Shown in pieces: positions 42,741-50,363 of a stretch of 64,000 bases of DNA. Position 1 is the stretch's first letter. Each line of letters begins with the position of its first letter. A model generated the notes under the pieces. It was not told the DNA's origin, did not search any database, and saw only the letters and a list, made by a program, of their open reading frames with translations. The position numbers and the translations under genes are program-made. Origin of the DNA: CAZDKK01 sp964603725 (GTDB taxonomy: Bacteria > Eisenbacteria > RBG-16-71-46 > CAIMUX01 > WJJG01); assembly GCA_964603725.1 (NCBI GenBank), contig CAZRWW010000002.1, positions 1-64,000 on the forward strand, written 5' to 3'.

Positions 42741-43331
42741 TCAGAAGCGCCGGCCGATGGCGAGGCGCAGCGTGCCGCCCGCGAACCCCGGCCCGGCCGC
42801 CGGCTTCAGCGCGGCCGCGGGGCCGGACTCCGTCTGCCCCCCGGGCTGCGGCTCGGGTTCATACTGGAGATTCACGTCGAAGTCCCTCAACTGGGCGTCC
42901 ACGTAGGCGTCGCCCATCGCGAGGAGCACCGCCAGGCCCGTCCACCAGGTGAAGTCGCGCCGGTGCCTCTCGTGGCGTTCGACCTTGGACATGTAATAGT
43001 CGTGCTTCTCGTCTGCGCCCGGGGGCAGCGCGGCCGCCCGGTCGCGGTAGTAGTCGATCCGGCCCTGCTCGAAGTGGAGGCGCTCGAAGAAGGCCGCCTC
43101 GATGCCGATGACCACGAGCGCCTTGAGCCACTGCCCGTTCTTGGCCTGGCCCCAGCCGGGAATGAGCCCCGAGCGCAGCATCACCCAGCCCGCGGAGTCG
43201 AAGTGGCCCCGTGGCCCGGGCGCCTCGACGCTGTCGGCCGGCGACTCAACCGGCGCGGCCGGCGCGCCCCGAGCGGTCGAGAGCAGCGCCATGGCCGCCA
43301 GGGCCAGGGCCGCCGCGCATCTGGAACTCAT
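42741..43331 (-). CDS. DUF5683 family membrane-associated protein
   Basis: A 196-residue protein. The signal or membrane anchor spans about 1-24 (AAALALAAMALLSTARG). The core GLIPGWGQAKNGQWLKALVV, with the PGxGQ pattern, and the helix ALVVIGIEAAFFERLHFEQGR fit the DUF5683/TM2-like family of FCB bacteria. A second membrane helix is WWTGLAVLLAMGDAYVDAQL. Function unknown. The ATG at 43331 has only a weak SD (AAGTGG). It starts an operon with lepA and lies next to tRNA-Sec. Confidence 0.78.
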   Translation of the reverse strand: MSSRCAAALALAAMALLSTARGAPAAPVESPADSVEAPGPRGHFDSAGWVMLRSGLIPGWGQAKNGQWLKALVVIGIEAAFFERLHFEQGRIDYYRDRAAALPPGADEKHDYYMSKVERHERHRRDFTWWTGLAVLLAMGDAYVDAQLRDFDVNLQYEPEPQPGGQTESGPAAALKPAAGPGFAGGTLRLAIGRRF

Positions 43332-43402
43332 CGCGGACCACTTGGCATGACGGCCCGGCGCAGCCCTTCGCGGGCGCCCAGGCGCGGAGCCGCCGCGCAG
43401 CT

Positions 43403-43499
43403 TGGCGGGAGCGTGTGGGAATCGAACCCACCCCTGACGCGCGAGGCGCCAGACACAGGCTTTGAAGGCCCGGGAGCCCACCAGGACCCATGCGCTCCC
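43403..43499 (-). tRNA. selC: Selenocysteine tRNA (UCA)
   Basis: A 97-nt tRNA on the minus strand with the geometry of bacterial tRNA-Sec. The acceptor arms are GGGAGCGC and ACGCTCCC (8 positions, last pair C-A). The D stem has 6 bp (GGGTCC/GGGCTC) with a 4-nt loop. The anticodon loop CTTCAAA gives TCA (43465-43463). A 7-bp variable arm (CTGGCGC/GCGTCAG side) and T arm GTGGG-TTCGATT-CCCAC follow. CCA is encoded. UGA can be read as Sec, so the genome should carry selA/selB/selD and selenoproteins. Confidence 0.93.
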
Positions 43500-43558
43500 C
43501 TATCCTCGTGACCGGTAGCGCGCGGCCGGAAGGCCGGCCCCACGCACAGCGTCCACGC

Positions 43559-43587
43559 AGCATAGGGAACGATGCGGCGGGTGTCAA
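43559..43587 (-). promoter_or_regulatory. Near-consensus sigma-70 promoter for tRNA-Sec
   Basis: TTGACA (43587-43582) and TATGCT (43564-43559) lie 17 bp apart on the minus strand, about 60 bp before the tRNA. The region between (43500-43558) has no gene. Confidence 0.8.
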
Positions 43588-43677
43588 CGCGAGCGGCGGG
43601 AGCCGGCCGGGACTCAGCTCTTCCAGAGAGCTTCGGGAAGTCTTCCGGGGTCCGCCGGCGCCGGCGGCCGCCGGAGA

Positions 43678-45204
43678 TCACGGGCCGCTGCCGGACGATT
43701 CGAGCAGCCCGCGGGCGCGCAGGCGCACCTCGGGATGCGCCTGGGTGTCGTCGACGACCGAGCGCCACAGGTGCGCGGCGGCCTCGGTCTGACCGAGGGC
43801 GCGCAGCGACGCCGCGACGTTGCTGCGCAGCATCGGGTCGGCCTGGAGGAAGCGCTGCCAGCCGCCCGCCCCCGCGACCATCTTGCCGATGTCCGCGTGG
43901 CGCCCGGCGCGACCGAGGCGCCCGGACAGCTCCAGGAGCAGCGCGTCGTCGGCGCCCCCCGCGGCCGCCCGGATGGCCAGGTCCGACCCGCGCTCCCAGC
44001 GCCCGGCGGCCATGTGCAGCGAGGCGGTCAGCCCCTGCAGTGCCGGCGCCTCGGGGTTGCGCGCCAGAAGCTGCTCGAGCGCCTGGAGCGGGTCGCGCTG
44101 CGCGCGCGGGAACTCCGGGCTCAGGAAGAGCTGCAGGTTTTCGATGCGGTTGGGATTGGCCTCGATGGCCTGCATCAGAACGGCCGCCCCGCGAGCCCGC
44201 TCACCGCGAAACCACAGGAGCTGACCCAGGCAGGACAGCGCGGCCTCCGACTCGGGCGCCAGCCGATCGAGCTCGGCGACCGCCGACTCCGCTTCCGCGA
44301 GACGCTCCAGTGCCAGCAACGCCCGGCAGCGAGCCGCCAGGGCCGCGGCGCACCCCTGGCCGGCCATGCGCCCCTCGGGTGGGTCTCGCACCAGGACCGC
44401 GCTGGCGCGCTCGGCCGCCTGCAGCGCCAGCGACGGCTGCCCGCTGCGCAGGTGGAACTCCGAGCGCTCGAGGTAGAAGGGGAGCGTCTGCGGCCCCTGG
44501 TCCCACCCCTTGACGATCGCCTGCTCGTACTCGGCCCGCGGCAGGTACGCCTTCTCGGGGCGATCCAGATCGCCCAGGTAGATCTCGACCAGTTCGCCCA
44601 GCGCCGCCAGGCGATCGAGGGCCAGCCCGTGCCCCGGCTCGCGCTCGAGGGCCGCGCGGCAGGCGCTCTTGGCTGCCTCGGCATCACCTCGCAGCTCGAG
44701 CAAGCCCGCCTGCAAGACCAGCAGGTCGGCGCCCTCGCCGGCCAGCTCACGCGCGCGCTCGTAGGCGCGCCCGGCCTCCTCGAGCCGCCCCAGGTTTTGC
44801 AGACACAGCCCGCGCAGCATGTGCGCGCGGCCGTCGGTCGCGTCCAGATCGAGCACTTGGCCCAGCAGCTCTTCGGCCGCGAACCAGGACTTGGCCCGCA
44901 GCGCTTCCTCCACCCGGGCGGCCAGCGGGGCCTTGCGGGCAAAGAGCGCGAGCTGGGGCGCCAGCCGATGGCGGCCATGCTCGCGCGCGAAGCGCTCGGC
45001 GTGCGCCGCCAACTCCGCGTGGCCGAGGCGCTCCACACCTCCGCCGCGCCGCCACGCGCGCCAGACCTCGCGCGGCACCGGGATGCGCTCGGGCAGCCCG
45101 TGCTTGCGCCGATCGGCCTCGTCGGACGGGTAGAGCCGCCACCGCCCCGCTACCTCGAAGCCCCACAGCCGATCGCACAGCGTCGCCCACCAGCCCACAG
45201 CCAT
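43678..45204 (-). CDS. TPR-like repeat protein
   Basis: A 508-residue cytoplasmic protein made almost wholly of helical hairpins, for example GRAHMLRGLCLQNLGRLEEAGRAYERA, ALDRLAALGELVEIYLGD and AALSCLGQLLWFRGERARGAAVLMQAIEANPN, which are tetratricopeptide-like. The N-terminal ~60 residues (GWWATLCDRLWGFEVAGRWRLYPSDE) are not TPR and are unrecognised. It likely serves as a protein-binding scaffold. The ATG at 45204 has a strong GAGGGGAGGGG SD and starts 10 bp after ridA. Confidence 0.8.
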   Translation of the reverse strand: MAVGWWATLCDRLWGFEVAGRWRLYPSDEADRRKHGLPERIPVPREVWRAWRRGGGVERLGHAELAAHAERFAREHGRHRLAPQLALFARKAPLAARVEEALRAKSWFAAEELLGQVLDLDATDGRAHMLRGLCLQNLGRLEEAGRAYERARELAGEGADLLVLQAGLLELRGDAEAAKSACRAALEREPGHGLALDRLAALGELVEIYLGDLDRPEKAYLPRAEYEQAIVKGWDQGPQTLPFYLERSEFHLRSGQPSLALQAAERASAVLVRDPPEGRMAGQGCAAALAARCRALLALERLAEAESAVAELDRLAPESEAALSCLGQLLWFRGERARGAAVLMQAIEANPNRIENLQLFLSPEFPRAQRDPLQALEQLLARNPEAPALQGLTASLHMAAGRWERGSDLAIRAAAGGADDALLLELSGRLGRAGRHADIGKMVAGAGGWQRFLQADPMLRSNVAASLRALGQTEAAAHLWRSVVDDTQAHPEVRLRARGLLESSGSGP

Positions 45205-45214
45205 GCCCCTCCCC

Positions 45215-45604
45215 TCACTCGGCCAGCGCGACGGCCTCGATCTCGACGCGCGCGCCCTTGGGCAGGGCGGCCACCGCGAAGGCGCTGCGCGCCGGATAGG
45301 GCGGCGCGAAGACGCTCTGGTAGATATCGTTCATCCGCGCGAACTCGTCCATCGTCTGCAGAAACACCGTGACCTTGACCACGCGGTCGAGCCCCGAGCC
45401 GCCCGCCTCGAGCACGGCTTTCAGGTTGGCGAGCGCCTGCCGGCACTCACCCTCGATGCCGCCCGGCGCGAGCTGGCCGGTCTTGGGATCCAGGCCGAGC
45501 TGGCCGGCTGTGAACACCATGGCGCGCGCCCCGACAACTCGGTTGCCCTGGCTGTAGGGTCCGATCGCCGCCGGCGCCTGGTCGGTTTGGATTGCTGTGC
45601 GCAT
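45215..45604 (-). CDS. ridA: RidA family enamine/imine deaminase
   Basis: A 129-residue YjgF/RidA protein, trimeric, which hydrolyses reactive enamines and imines such as those from serine/threonine dehydratases. The active-site Arg is in PARSAFAV; IGPYSQGN and VVKVTVFLQTMDEFARMND are typical. The ATG at 45604 has GGGAGGAA upstream; an in-frame extension upstream would translate the tandem repeat and is rejected. It lies between glmM-like and TPR genes on the minus strand. Confidence 0.93.
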   Translation of the reverse strand: MRTAIQTDQAPAAIGPYSQGNRVVGARAMVFTAGQLGLDPKTGQLAPGGIEGECRQALANLKAVLEAGGSGLDRVVKVTVFLQTMDEFARMNDIYQSVFAPPYPARSAFAVAALPKGARVEIEAVALAE

Positions 45605-45638
45605 CGTTCCTCCCTGTTCGGTTTCCGTCCGAATGCCC

Positions 45639-45730
45639 CGCGGATCTCGCACGCCTCGCCCGCGGATCCTCCGCACGCCTCGCCCGCGGATCCTCCGCAC
45701 GCCTCGCCCGCGGATCTCGCACGCCTCGCC
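45639..45730. repeat. Four tandem 21-24-bp repeats between ridA and the phosphohexomutase
   Basis: The unit CGCGGATCCTCCGCACGCCT plus CGCC occurs in full at about 45660 and 45684. Two flanking copies, at about 45639 and 45708, lack three bases (CGGATCTCGC). The array lies just 35 bp ahead of the ridA start, in its leader. It is too short and too irregular for CRISPR. Confidence 0.85.
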
Positions 45731-45758
45731 CCCGGATGACCCCCGGGCTCCGATCGAT

Positions 45759-47147
45759 CTAGGCGGCGCCACCCAATGCGCTCGCCCGGGCCACGACCTC
45801 CGCGACGAGGCCCTCCGCCTCGCCTTCCCCGGAAGCCTCGGCGATGGCCCGCAGGACCGGCTCCGTGCCCGAGGGACGCACGTGCAGCCAGGAAGATCCG
45901 ATCGTCCAGCGCAGGCCGTCCTGCTCGTTGGCCGGCGGACCGAAGTGCGCGCGCAGCGCCGCCATCAGCGGCTCTCGCTGCTCCGGCGCGAGCTCGATCT
46001 TGCGCTTGACCATCGCGCGCGGGGCGAATCCGGCCGCGGCTCGCCCCACGGCCCCACCCGCGCCGCCCCGCGTCTCCAGCTCCATCAACAGCGCGGCCGC
46101 CACGCCCGCGTCGCGCCCCAGATGCACGCGCGGGTCGATGACGCCGCCGTTGCCCTCGCCGCCCAGCACGGCGCCCGCGGCGCGCATGCCGCCCACCACG
46201 TGCGCTTCCCCCACCGGGAAGCGCAAGACCGGGACCGCGTACCGCGCGGCGACCTCCTCGATGCGGCTCGAGGTGCTCAGGTTCGTCGCGAGCGGCCCGC
46301 GCGCGCCCGGCGCGAGGCGTTCGAGACGCTCGAGGGCGCAGAGCGGCAGCGTCCACTCCTCGCCCAAGATCCGTTCGGGCGTCACGAGCGCGCAGCGGTC
46401 GGAGTCCGGGTCGAGCGCGAAGCCCAGGGCCGCGCCCGACGCTTGCACGAGGGCGAGCAGGGGCCCCAGGCGCTCCGCGCGCGGCTCCGGGTGCGGCGGC
46501 AGTTGCCCGTCGGGCTCGCGATCGATCCACACCGCCCGCGCCGCGAGCGCTTCCAGCAGCGGCGCGAGCAGCACGCTCCCTGCGCCGCGCACCGCGTCGA
46601 CCGCCACCGTGAGTCGCGCGGCGCGGATCGCGGCGGCATCCACGGCCCCCACGATCAGCTCGACGTGGCGCCGCACGGCCGCCTCGCCCTCCGCCGTGCT
46701 CGCCCGGCGGCCGACGTCCGTGCTCGCGGCGCCGTCCGGAGGCATCTGGGCGCCGGCGGCGCGGAAGGCGGCCAGCAGCGCTGCCATCGGTTCGGGCCCC
46801 AGGAACGTCCCGTCGGGGCCGACGAACTTGAGCGCGTTCCACTCGATCGGGTTGTGGCTGGCCGTGATGATGATGCCGCCCAGGGCCTCGCCGTGCTCGA
46901 CCGCCACCTGGACGGTGGGCGTGGTGACGATGCCCAGGTCGGACACCCGACAACCGCCCGCGAGCAATCCGGCCGCCGCCGCCCGAGCCAGCGCCGGACC
47001 GGACGGCCGCGGATCGCGTCCGAGCAGAATCGGCCCGCGGCCGGCGACCGTCGTGAAGGCCCGAGCCAGGCGGTAGGCAACGGCCTCGTCCAGTCCGTCG
47101 CCCACGATGCCGCGGGCCCCCGAGACGCTGAGCACCAGGGTTGGCAT
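45759..47147 (-). CDS. Phosphoglucosamine mutase/phosphomannomutase family protein
   Basis: A 462-residue alpha-D-phosphohexomutase that moves phosphate between C6 and C1 of a hexose. The phosphoserine loop is TASHNP, the Mg site DPDSDR, the sugar-specificity loop GGEGNGGVI, and the phosphate site RPSGTEP. The GEGNGG loop is the type found in GlmM-like and archaeal enzymes, so glucosamine-1-P for UDP-GlcNAc (with murB and LPS) is a reasonable guess; mannose or glucose phosphate cannot be excluded. The ATG at 47147 has GGAGGG upstream, in front of MPTLVLSVSGARG. Downstream is ridA, 154 bp away. Confidence 0.88.
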   Translation of the reverse strand: MPTLVLSVSGARGIVGDGLDEAVAYRLARAFTTVAGRGPILLGRDPRPSGPALARAAAAGLLAGGCRVSDLGIVTTPTVQVAVEHGEALGGIIITASHNPIEWNALKFVGPDGTFLGPEPMAALLAAFRAAGAQMPPDGAASTDVGRRASTAEGEAAVRRHVELIVGAVDAAAIRAARLTVAVDAVRGAGSVLLAPLLEALAARAVWIDREPDGQLPPHPEPRAERLGPLLALVQASGAALGFALDPDSDRCALVTPERILGEEWTLPLCALERLERLAPGARGPLATNLSTSSRIEEVAARYAVPVLRFPVGEAHVVGGMRAAGAVLGGEGNGGVIDPRVHLGRDAGVAAALLMELETRGGAGGAVGRAAAGFAPRAMVKRKIELAPEQREPLMAALRAHFGPPANEQDGLRWTIGSSWLHVRPSGTEPVLRAIAEASGEGEAEGLVAEVVARASALGGAA

Positions 47148-47242
47148 GGCGACACGGCCCTCCGTTCTCGGGAGCACCTTAGCATCCGGGGCCCGGCGCG
47201 CGCCAGGAGTCGGCGCTGTCCGTGTGGCCGGCGCGCTCGGGG

Positions 47243-47286
47243 AAAAAACGCAGGCGGCGGCGCCCACGGGGAGCGTCGCCGCCTGC
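47243..47286 (-). terminator. Rho-independent terminator after tRNA-Thr
   Basis: GCAGGCGGCG and CGCCGCCTGC (47250-47259, 47277-47286) form a perfect 10-bp stem. On the minus strand it is followed by GTTTTTTCC. It ends the tRNA-Phe-tRNA-Thr transcript. Confidence 0.85.
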
Positions 47287-47290
47287 GATG

Positions 47291-47363
47291 AGCCGATGCT
47301 CGGATTCGAACCGAGGACCTGCGCATTACGAATGCGCTGCTCTACCAGCTGAGCTACATCGGC
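47291..47363 (-). tRNA. tRNA-Thr (CGT)
   Basis: A 73-nt cloverleaf on the minus strand. The acceptor arms are GCCGATG and CATCGGC, the anticodon loop TTCGTAA gives CGT, and the T loop is TTCGAAT. CCA is not encoded. It lies 43 bp after tRNA-Phe in one transcript. Confidence 0.95.
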
Positions 47364-47365
47364 AG

Positions 47366-47393
47366 GAACCCTCCGACCGGTGCCGGAGGGTTC
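47366..47393. other. Perfect 10-bp hairpin between tRNA-Phe and tRNA-Thr
   Basis: GAACCCTCCG and CGGAGGGTTC surround the 8-nt loop ACCGGTGC. There is no T run, so it is more likely a processing or spacer structure than a terminator. Confidence 0.75.
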
Positions 47394-47406
47394 GGAGCCA
47401 TCCCTG

Positions 47407-47479
47407 TGCAGCCCCCCAGAGTTGAACTGGGGACCCCGTGATTTTCAGTCACGTGCTCTACCAACTGAGCTAGGGCTGC
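47407..47479 (-). tRNA. tRNA-Phe (GAA)
   Basis: A 73-nt cloverleaf on the minus strand. The acceptor arms are GCAGCCC and GGGCTGC, the anticodon loop CTGAAAA gives GAA, and the T loop is TTCAACT. CCA is not encoded. Confidence 0.95.
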
Positions 47480-47500
47480 TCAAAGACGCCTGAAACTAAA

Positions 47501-47530
47501 CTCTTACGCAATCGAGGGCCCGGCGGTCAA
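47501..47530 (-). promoter_or_regulatory. Sigma-70-like promoter for the tRNA-Phe/tRNA-Thr unit
   Basis: On the minus strand TTGACC (47530-47525) and TAAGAG (47506-47501) are 18 bp apart, overlapping the last codons of the response regulator gene. Confidence 0.7.
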
Positions 47531-47964
47531 CGGGGATTTTGCGCCGTGGCCGCGCGCCGCTCGAGCACCTGCGCGAGGCAGCGGGCCAACTTGCTGCAAT
47601 CCGTTGACTTGACCACGTAGGCATCGGCGCACCAGGCGGAGAAGTCGCCCTTGTAGCCCACGTAGGCCGAGTGGATGACCACCGGCAGGTCCGGGAGAAT
47701 CTCCAGCACCCGCCGCATGACCGTGAGCCCGTCGGTGTCCTCGAGCTGGATGTCGACCACGAGCACCTCCGGCGGCGGTTGCCGCTGGCACCGCGCCACC
47801 GCCGCGGCCCCGGTCGCCACGCACTCGACGTCGTAGCCGGCGTCTCGGAGCACCGCGCGGTACAGCTCGCGCAGCGCGGCGTCGTCGTCGACCAGGAGCA
47901 CTCGCGGTCCGGAGCCGGACGCCGACCGGCCGGATGGCCGGCGGTTCGTCTGCGCGTATGTCAT
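47527..47964 (-). CDS. Single-domain response regulator (REC)
   Basis: A 145-residue protein that is only a receiver domain after a basic N-terminal tail. The acidic pair is VDDD (Asp26-28), the phospho-acceptor is Asp71 in VVDIQLEDTDG, Ser99 is in VVIHSA and Lys119 in YVVKS. All canonical residues are in place, so it should be phosphorylated, but there is no output domain. The ATG at 47964 overlaps the kinase stop by 4 bp (ATGA), so the two are co-translated. It may act through protein binding or as a phosphate sink. Confidence 0.92.
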   Translation of the reverse strand: MTYAQTNRRPSGRSASGSGPRVLLVDDDAALRELYRAVLRDAGYDVECVATGAAAVARCQRQPPPEVLVVDIQLEDTDGLTVMRRVLEILPDLPVVIHSAYVGYKGDFSAWCADAYVVKSTDCSKLARCLAQVLERRAATAQNPR

Positions 47965-49892
47965 GCCGCCTCCTCATTGCGCCCGGGGCGCCGCCGGTCG
48001 CGGCCCGCCCGCCGGTCCTGCGAGCGCCGCCGTTCCTGGTTCGCCCGGATGGGCAGGCTGATGGTGAAGATCCCGCCCCACTCGCCCTCGGTGCGCACGC
48101 TGATCTCCCCGCCGTGCTCCTTGATGACCTGGTGAGCGATGGCCAGACCCAGACCGGCGCCGGCCGGGCCCGCCGTGGCGAAGGGCACGAAGAGCTGATC
48201 GAGGATCTCACCCGGCACCTGCTGTCCCGTGTGGGCGATCTCGAGCAGCACGCGATCACCTTCCCGCAGCGTCTCGATGCGAATCGTGTCGCCGTCGGTC
48301 ACCGCCTCGAGCGAGCTGCGCAGGATGTTGAGCACGATGTGTTTCATCCGATCGCCGTCCAGAAGCAGCGCCGGCATCTGGTCCGCGTAGGTCTCCTCGA
48401 TGAATATCCCCCGCCCGTTGAGCTCACCGCGGATCAGGGTCACCGCCTCGTGCACGACCTGCGTCACCGATTGCATCCCCAGCCTGAGCTTCCCGGGCTT
48501 GCTCACCTGCGCTTGTTGGGCCAGCAGCTCCTCGAGCCGCGCCGATTCGCGGCAGATGATGCTCAGGTCCTCCCGACCGGGATCGCCGCGCTGCAGCCGG
48601 CGCTCCGCCCGCCGCGCATAGCTCGAGATCGCAGCCACCGGGCTGCGCAGCTCCTCGATGAGCTTGCCGCTCAGCTCGCCCAGCGACGCCAGCCGCTCGG
48701 CCTCCACCAGCGCCCGCTGCGCCTCGCGCAGGCCGCGCTCGGCGTCGCGCCAGGTCTCCTGCAGCCGGGTCGCCTTGATCGCCAGGGCGGCCAGGCCCGC
48801 GACCACCCGCAGGAGGTCCTCGTCCGCCTGCGAGAATGGCTCGCGTTGGCCGTCGGCATTGGGCGTCCGCTCCAGCACGGCCAACACACCGACGATCTCG
48901 CCGAAGGCCGCGAGCGGGACGGCCACGGCCGGCAGCGCGGCGGGCAGTTCGCCGAGCCCGAGCTCCGGCACCTCGCGCAGATCTGGGTAGAGCAGCGACC
49001 CGCCCTGCCGGGCGCAGGCCTGGGCCACTTCGTGGAAGCGGGGCAAGGCCGCGTCGAGCGCGCCCCCGGTCTGGGACGAGGCGACATACTGGGCGGCCAG
49101 CGTCAGCTCGCGGGAGGACTCGTCGTAGGTCCAGGCCAGGGCCCGCGCGCCCCGCGCGATGCGCGCGGCGGTCTGCGCCGCCGTGAGGAGCGCATCGGCC
49201 AGATTCGTGCCCCCCAGCAAGCTGCCCACGCCGGACTGCAGGGCCTCACCGGCGCGCTCCTGCCGCGCGTGGCGGGCGGCCACGAGGCGGCGCTCGAGCG
49301 CCAGACCCAGGTGCCCGGCGAGGAACTCGGCTGCGGACAGGTCGTTGGCCGCGGCGCGCCCGTCGCGCGGCCAGCCCAGGGCCAGCACGCCGACCGCCCG
49401 GTCCTGGCCGCGCAGCGGCAGCAAGACAACGCCCGCCGGCTGGCCCGGCGCGGACTTCAGGAAGTCGCGCAGCACGGGCTCCTCCTCGCTGGGGACCTCG
49501 ACGGGCGACTTCGCCCGCAGGGCCTTGACCAGCGGGTACTCGGCGCCCACATCGAGAGCGATTCGCAGGGCGCGGAAGGCTTCGCGCCGCGCGGTGACCT
49601 GCTCGGATGCGCCCGGCGCGGGGTCCAGCCACCGGCCGCGCAGCTCGCCGCGCTCCTCATCGAGCTCGAAGAGCATGGCCGTGGCGAAGCCCAGACGAGC
49701 GCCGTCGGTCAGAGCCAACAGGGCGCTGTGAGCCACCGTCTCGACGTCGCCGGCCAGGTGAATCGCGAGGGCCAGCTTCTGCAGGGACAATTCCCTGTCC
49801 TCCGGACCATCGGCTCTGCTATGCTTCTCGCCCGCCGGCGGCGCGGGTTGCGGGTTGCCGTGCCGGGTCGGTTCGCCTGGGTGTGGACTCAT
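47961..49892 (-). CDS. GAF-domain sensor protein with kinase-like C-terminus lacking the phospho-His
   Basis: A 643-residue cytoplasmic protein. Two GAF-like sensor domains (about 35-190 and 210-380) precede a DHp-like helix pair and an HATPase domain (about 520-620). The DHp motif that is normally AHEIRNP reads IEELRSP, with Glu413 where the phosphorylated His should be. In the ATPase the N-box Asn is kept (LNILRSSLEA), but the G1 Asp is replaced (HTGQQVPG), and the G2 loop GPAGAGLGLAI is intact. The ATG at 49892 has GGGGAGAGG upstream. A conserved intact receiver follows. It may be a pseudokinase or a phosphatase. Confidence 0.82.
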   Translation of the reverse strand: MSPHPGEPTRHGNPQPAPPAGEKHSRADGPEDRELSLQKLALAIHLAGDVETVAHSALLALTDGARLGFATAMLFELDEERGELRGRWLDPAPGASEQVTARREAFRALRIALDVGAEYPLVKALRAKSPVEVPSEEEPVLRDFLKSAPGQPAGVVLLPLRGQDRAVGVLALGWPRDGRAAANDLSAAEFLAGHLGLALERRLVAARHARQERAGEALQSGVGSLLGGTNLADALLTAAQTAARIARGARALAWTYDESSRELTLAAQYVASSQTGGALDAALPRFHEVAQACARQGGSLLYPDLREVPELGLGELPAALPAVAVPLAAFGEIVGVLAVLERTPNADGQREPFSQADEDLLRVVAGLAALAIKATRLQETWRDAERGLREAQRALVEAERLASLGELSGKLIEELRSPVAAISSYARRAERRLQRGDPGREDLSIICRESARLEELLAQQAQVSKPGKLRLGMQSVTQVVHEAVTLIRGELNGRGIFIEETYADQMPALLLDGDRMKHIVLNILRSSLEAVTDGDTIRIETLREGDRVLLEIAHTGQQVPGEILDQLFVPFATAGPAGAGLGLAIAHQVIKEHGGEISVRTEGEWGGIFTISLPIRANQERRRSQDRRAGRDRRRPGRNEEAA

Positions 49893-49983
49893 GCGTCGGA
49901 TCCTCTCCCCGGGTGGATCGGCCCCCCCGCGTGGCCGCGCGCCGGACGCGGTCACGGCGCAGCGAGAAGGAGGGCGATGAGAC

Positions 49984-50337
49984 ATGGGACTGCTCGGTCG
50001 AAGTTCCGGTGACAGCCAGGAAGCCAAGGGCGCTGCGCCCCAGATGGCGCGTCCCGCGACGCAGGTCCAGGTGCAGCTCGGTGAGCAGGAGGCCGAGGGC
50101 ATCTATTCGAACCTGGTTCTGGTCAGCCACTCCGCCTCCGAGTTCATCCTCGACTTCGCGCGGATGCTCCCCGGCATTCCGAAGGCCAAGGTCTACTCGC
50201 GCATCATCATGACCCCGCAGAACGCCATGTCGCTGCGCGAGGTCCTCCAGCGCAACCTCCAGGCCTATGAGGAAAAGCACGGCAAGATACCGGCTTCCGT
50301 CCTCTCGGAACCCTCTAGGGAAATCGGCTTCAAGTAA
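49984..50337 (+). CDS. DUF3467 family protein
   Basis: A 117-residue protein of the DUF3467 family, known from FCB and other bacteria but without an assigned function. The core is GIYSNLVLVSHSASEFILDFARMLPG and KVYSRIIMTPQNAMSLREVLQRNL. The ATG at 49984 has AAGGAGGGCG upstream. It is divergent from the GAF-kinase gene, 91 bp away, and 26 bp before the aminotransferase gene, so it may be co-transcribed with it. Confidence 0.85.
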   Translation: MGLLGRSSGDSQEAKGAAPQMARPATQVQVQLGEQEAEGIYSNLVLVSHSASEFILDFARMLPGIPKAKVYSRIIMTPQNAMSLREVLQRNLQAYEEKHGKIPASVLSEPSREIGFK

Positions 50338-50363
50338 CGGCTTCTTGAGTTGAGAGGTACCCC

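Noticed and set aside
45639..45730. CRISPR-like array
   Set aside because: Only four units, direct and contiguous with no spacers, and no cas genes.
45605..45772. N-terminal extension of ridA through the tandem repeat
   Set aside because: RidA homology begins at the ATG at 45604 with a strong SD; the extension is Arg/Gly repeat with no SD.
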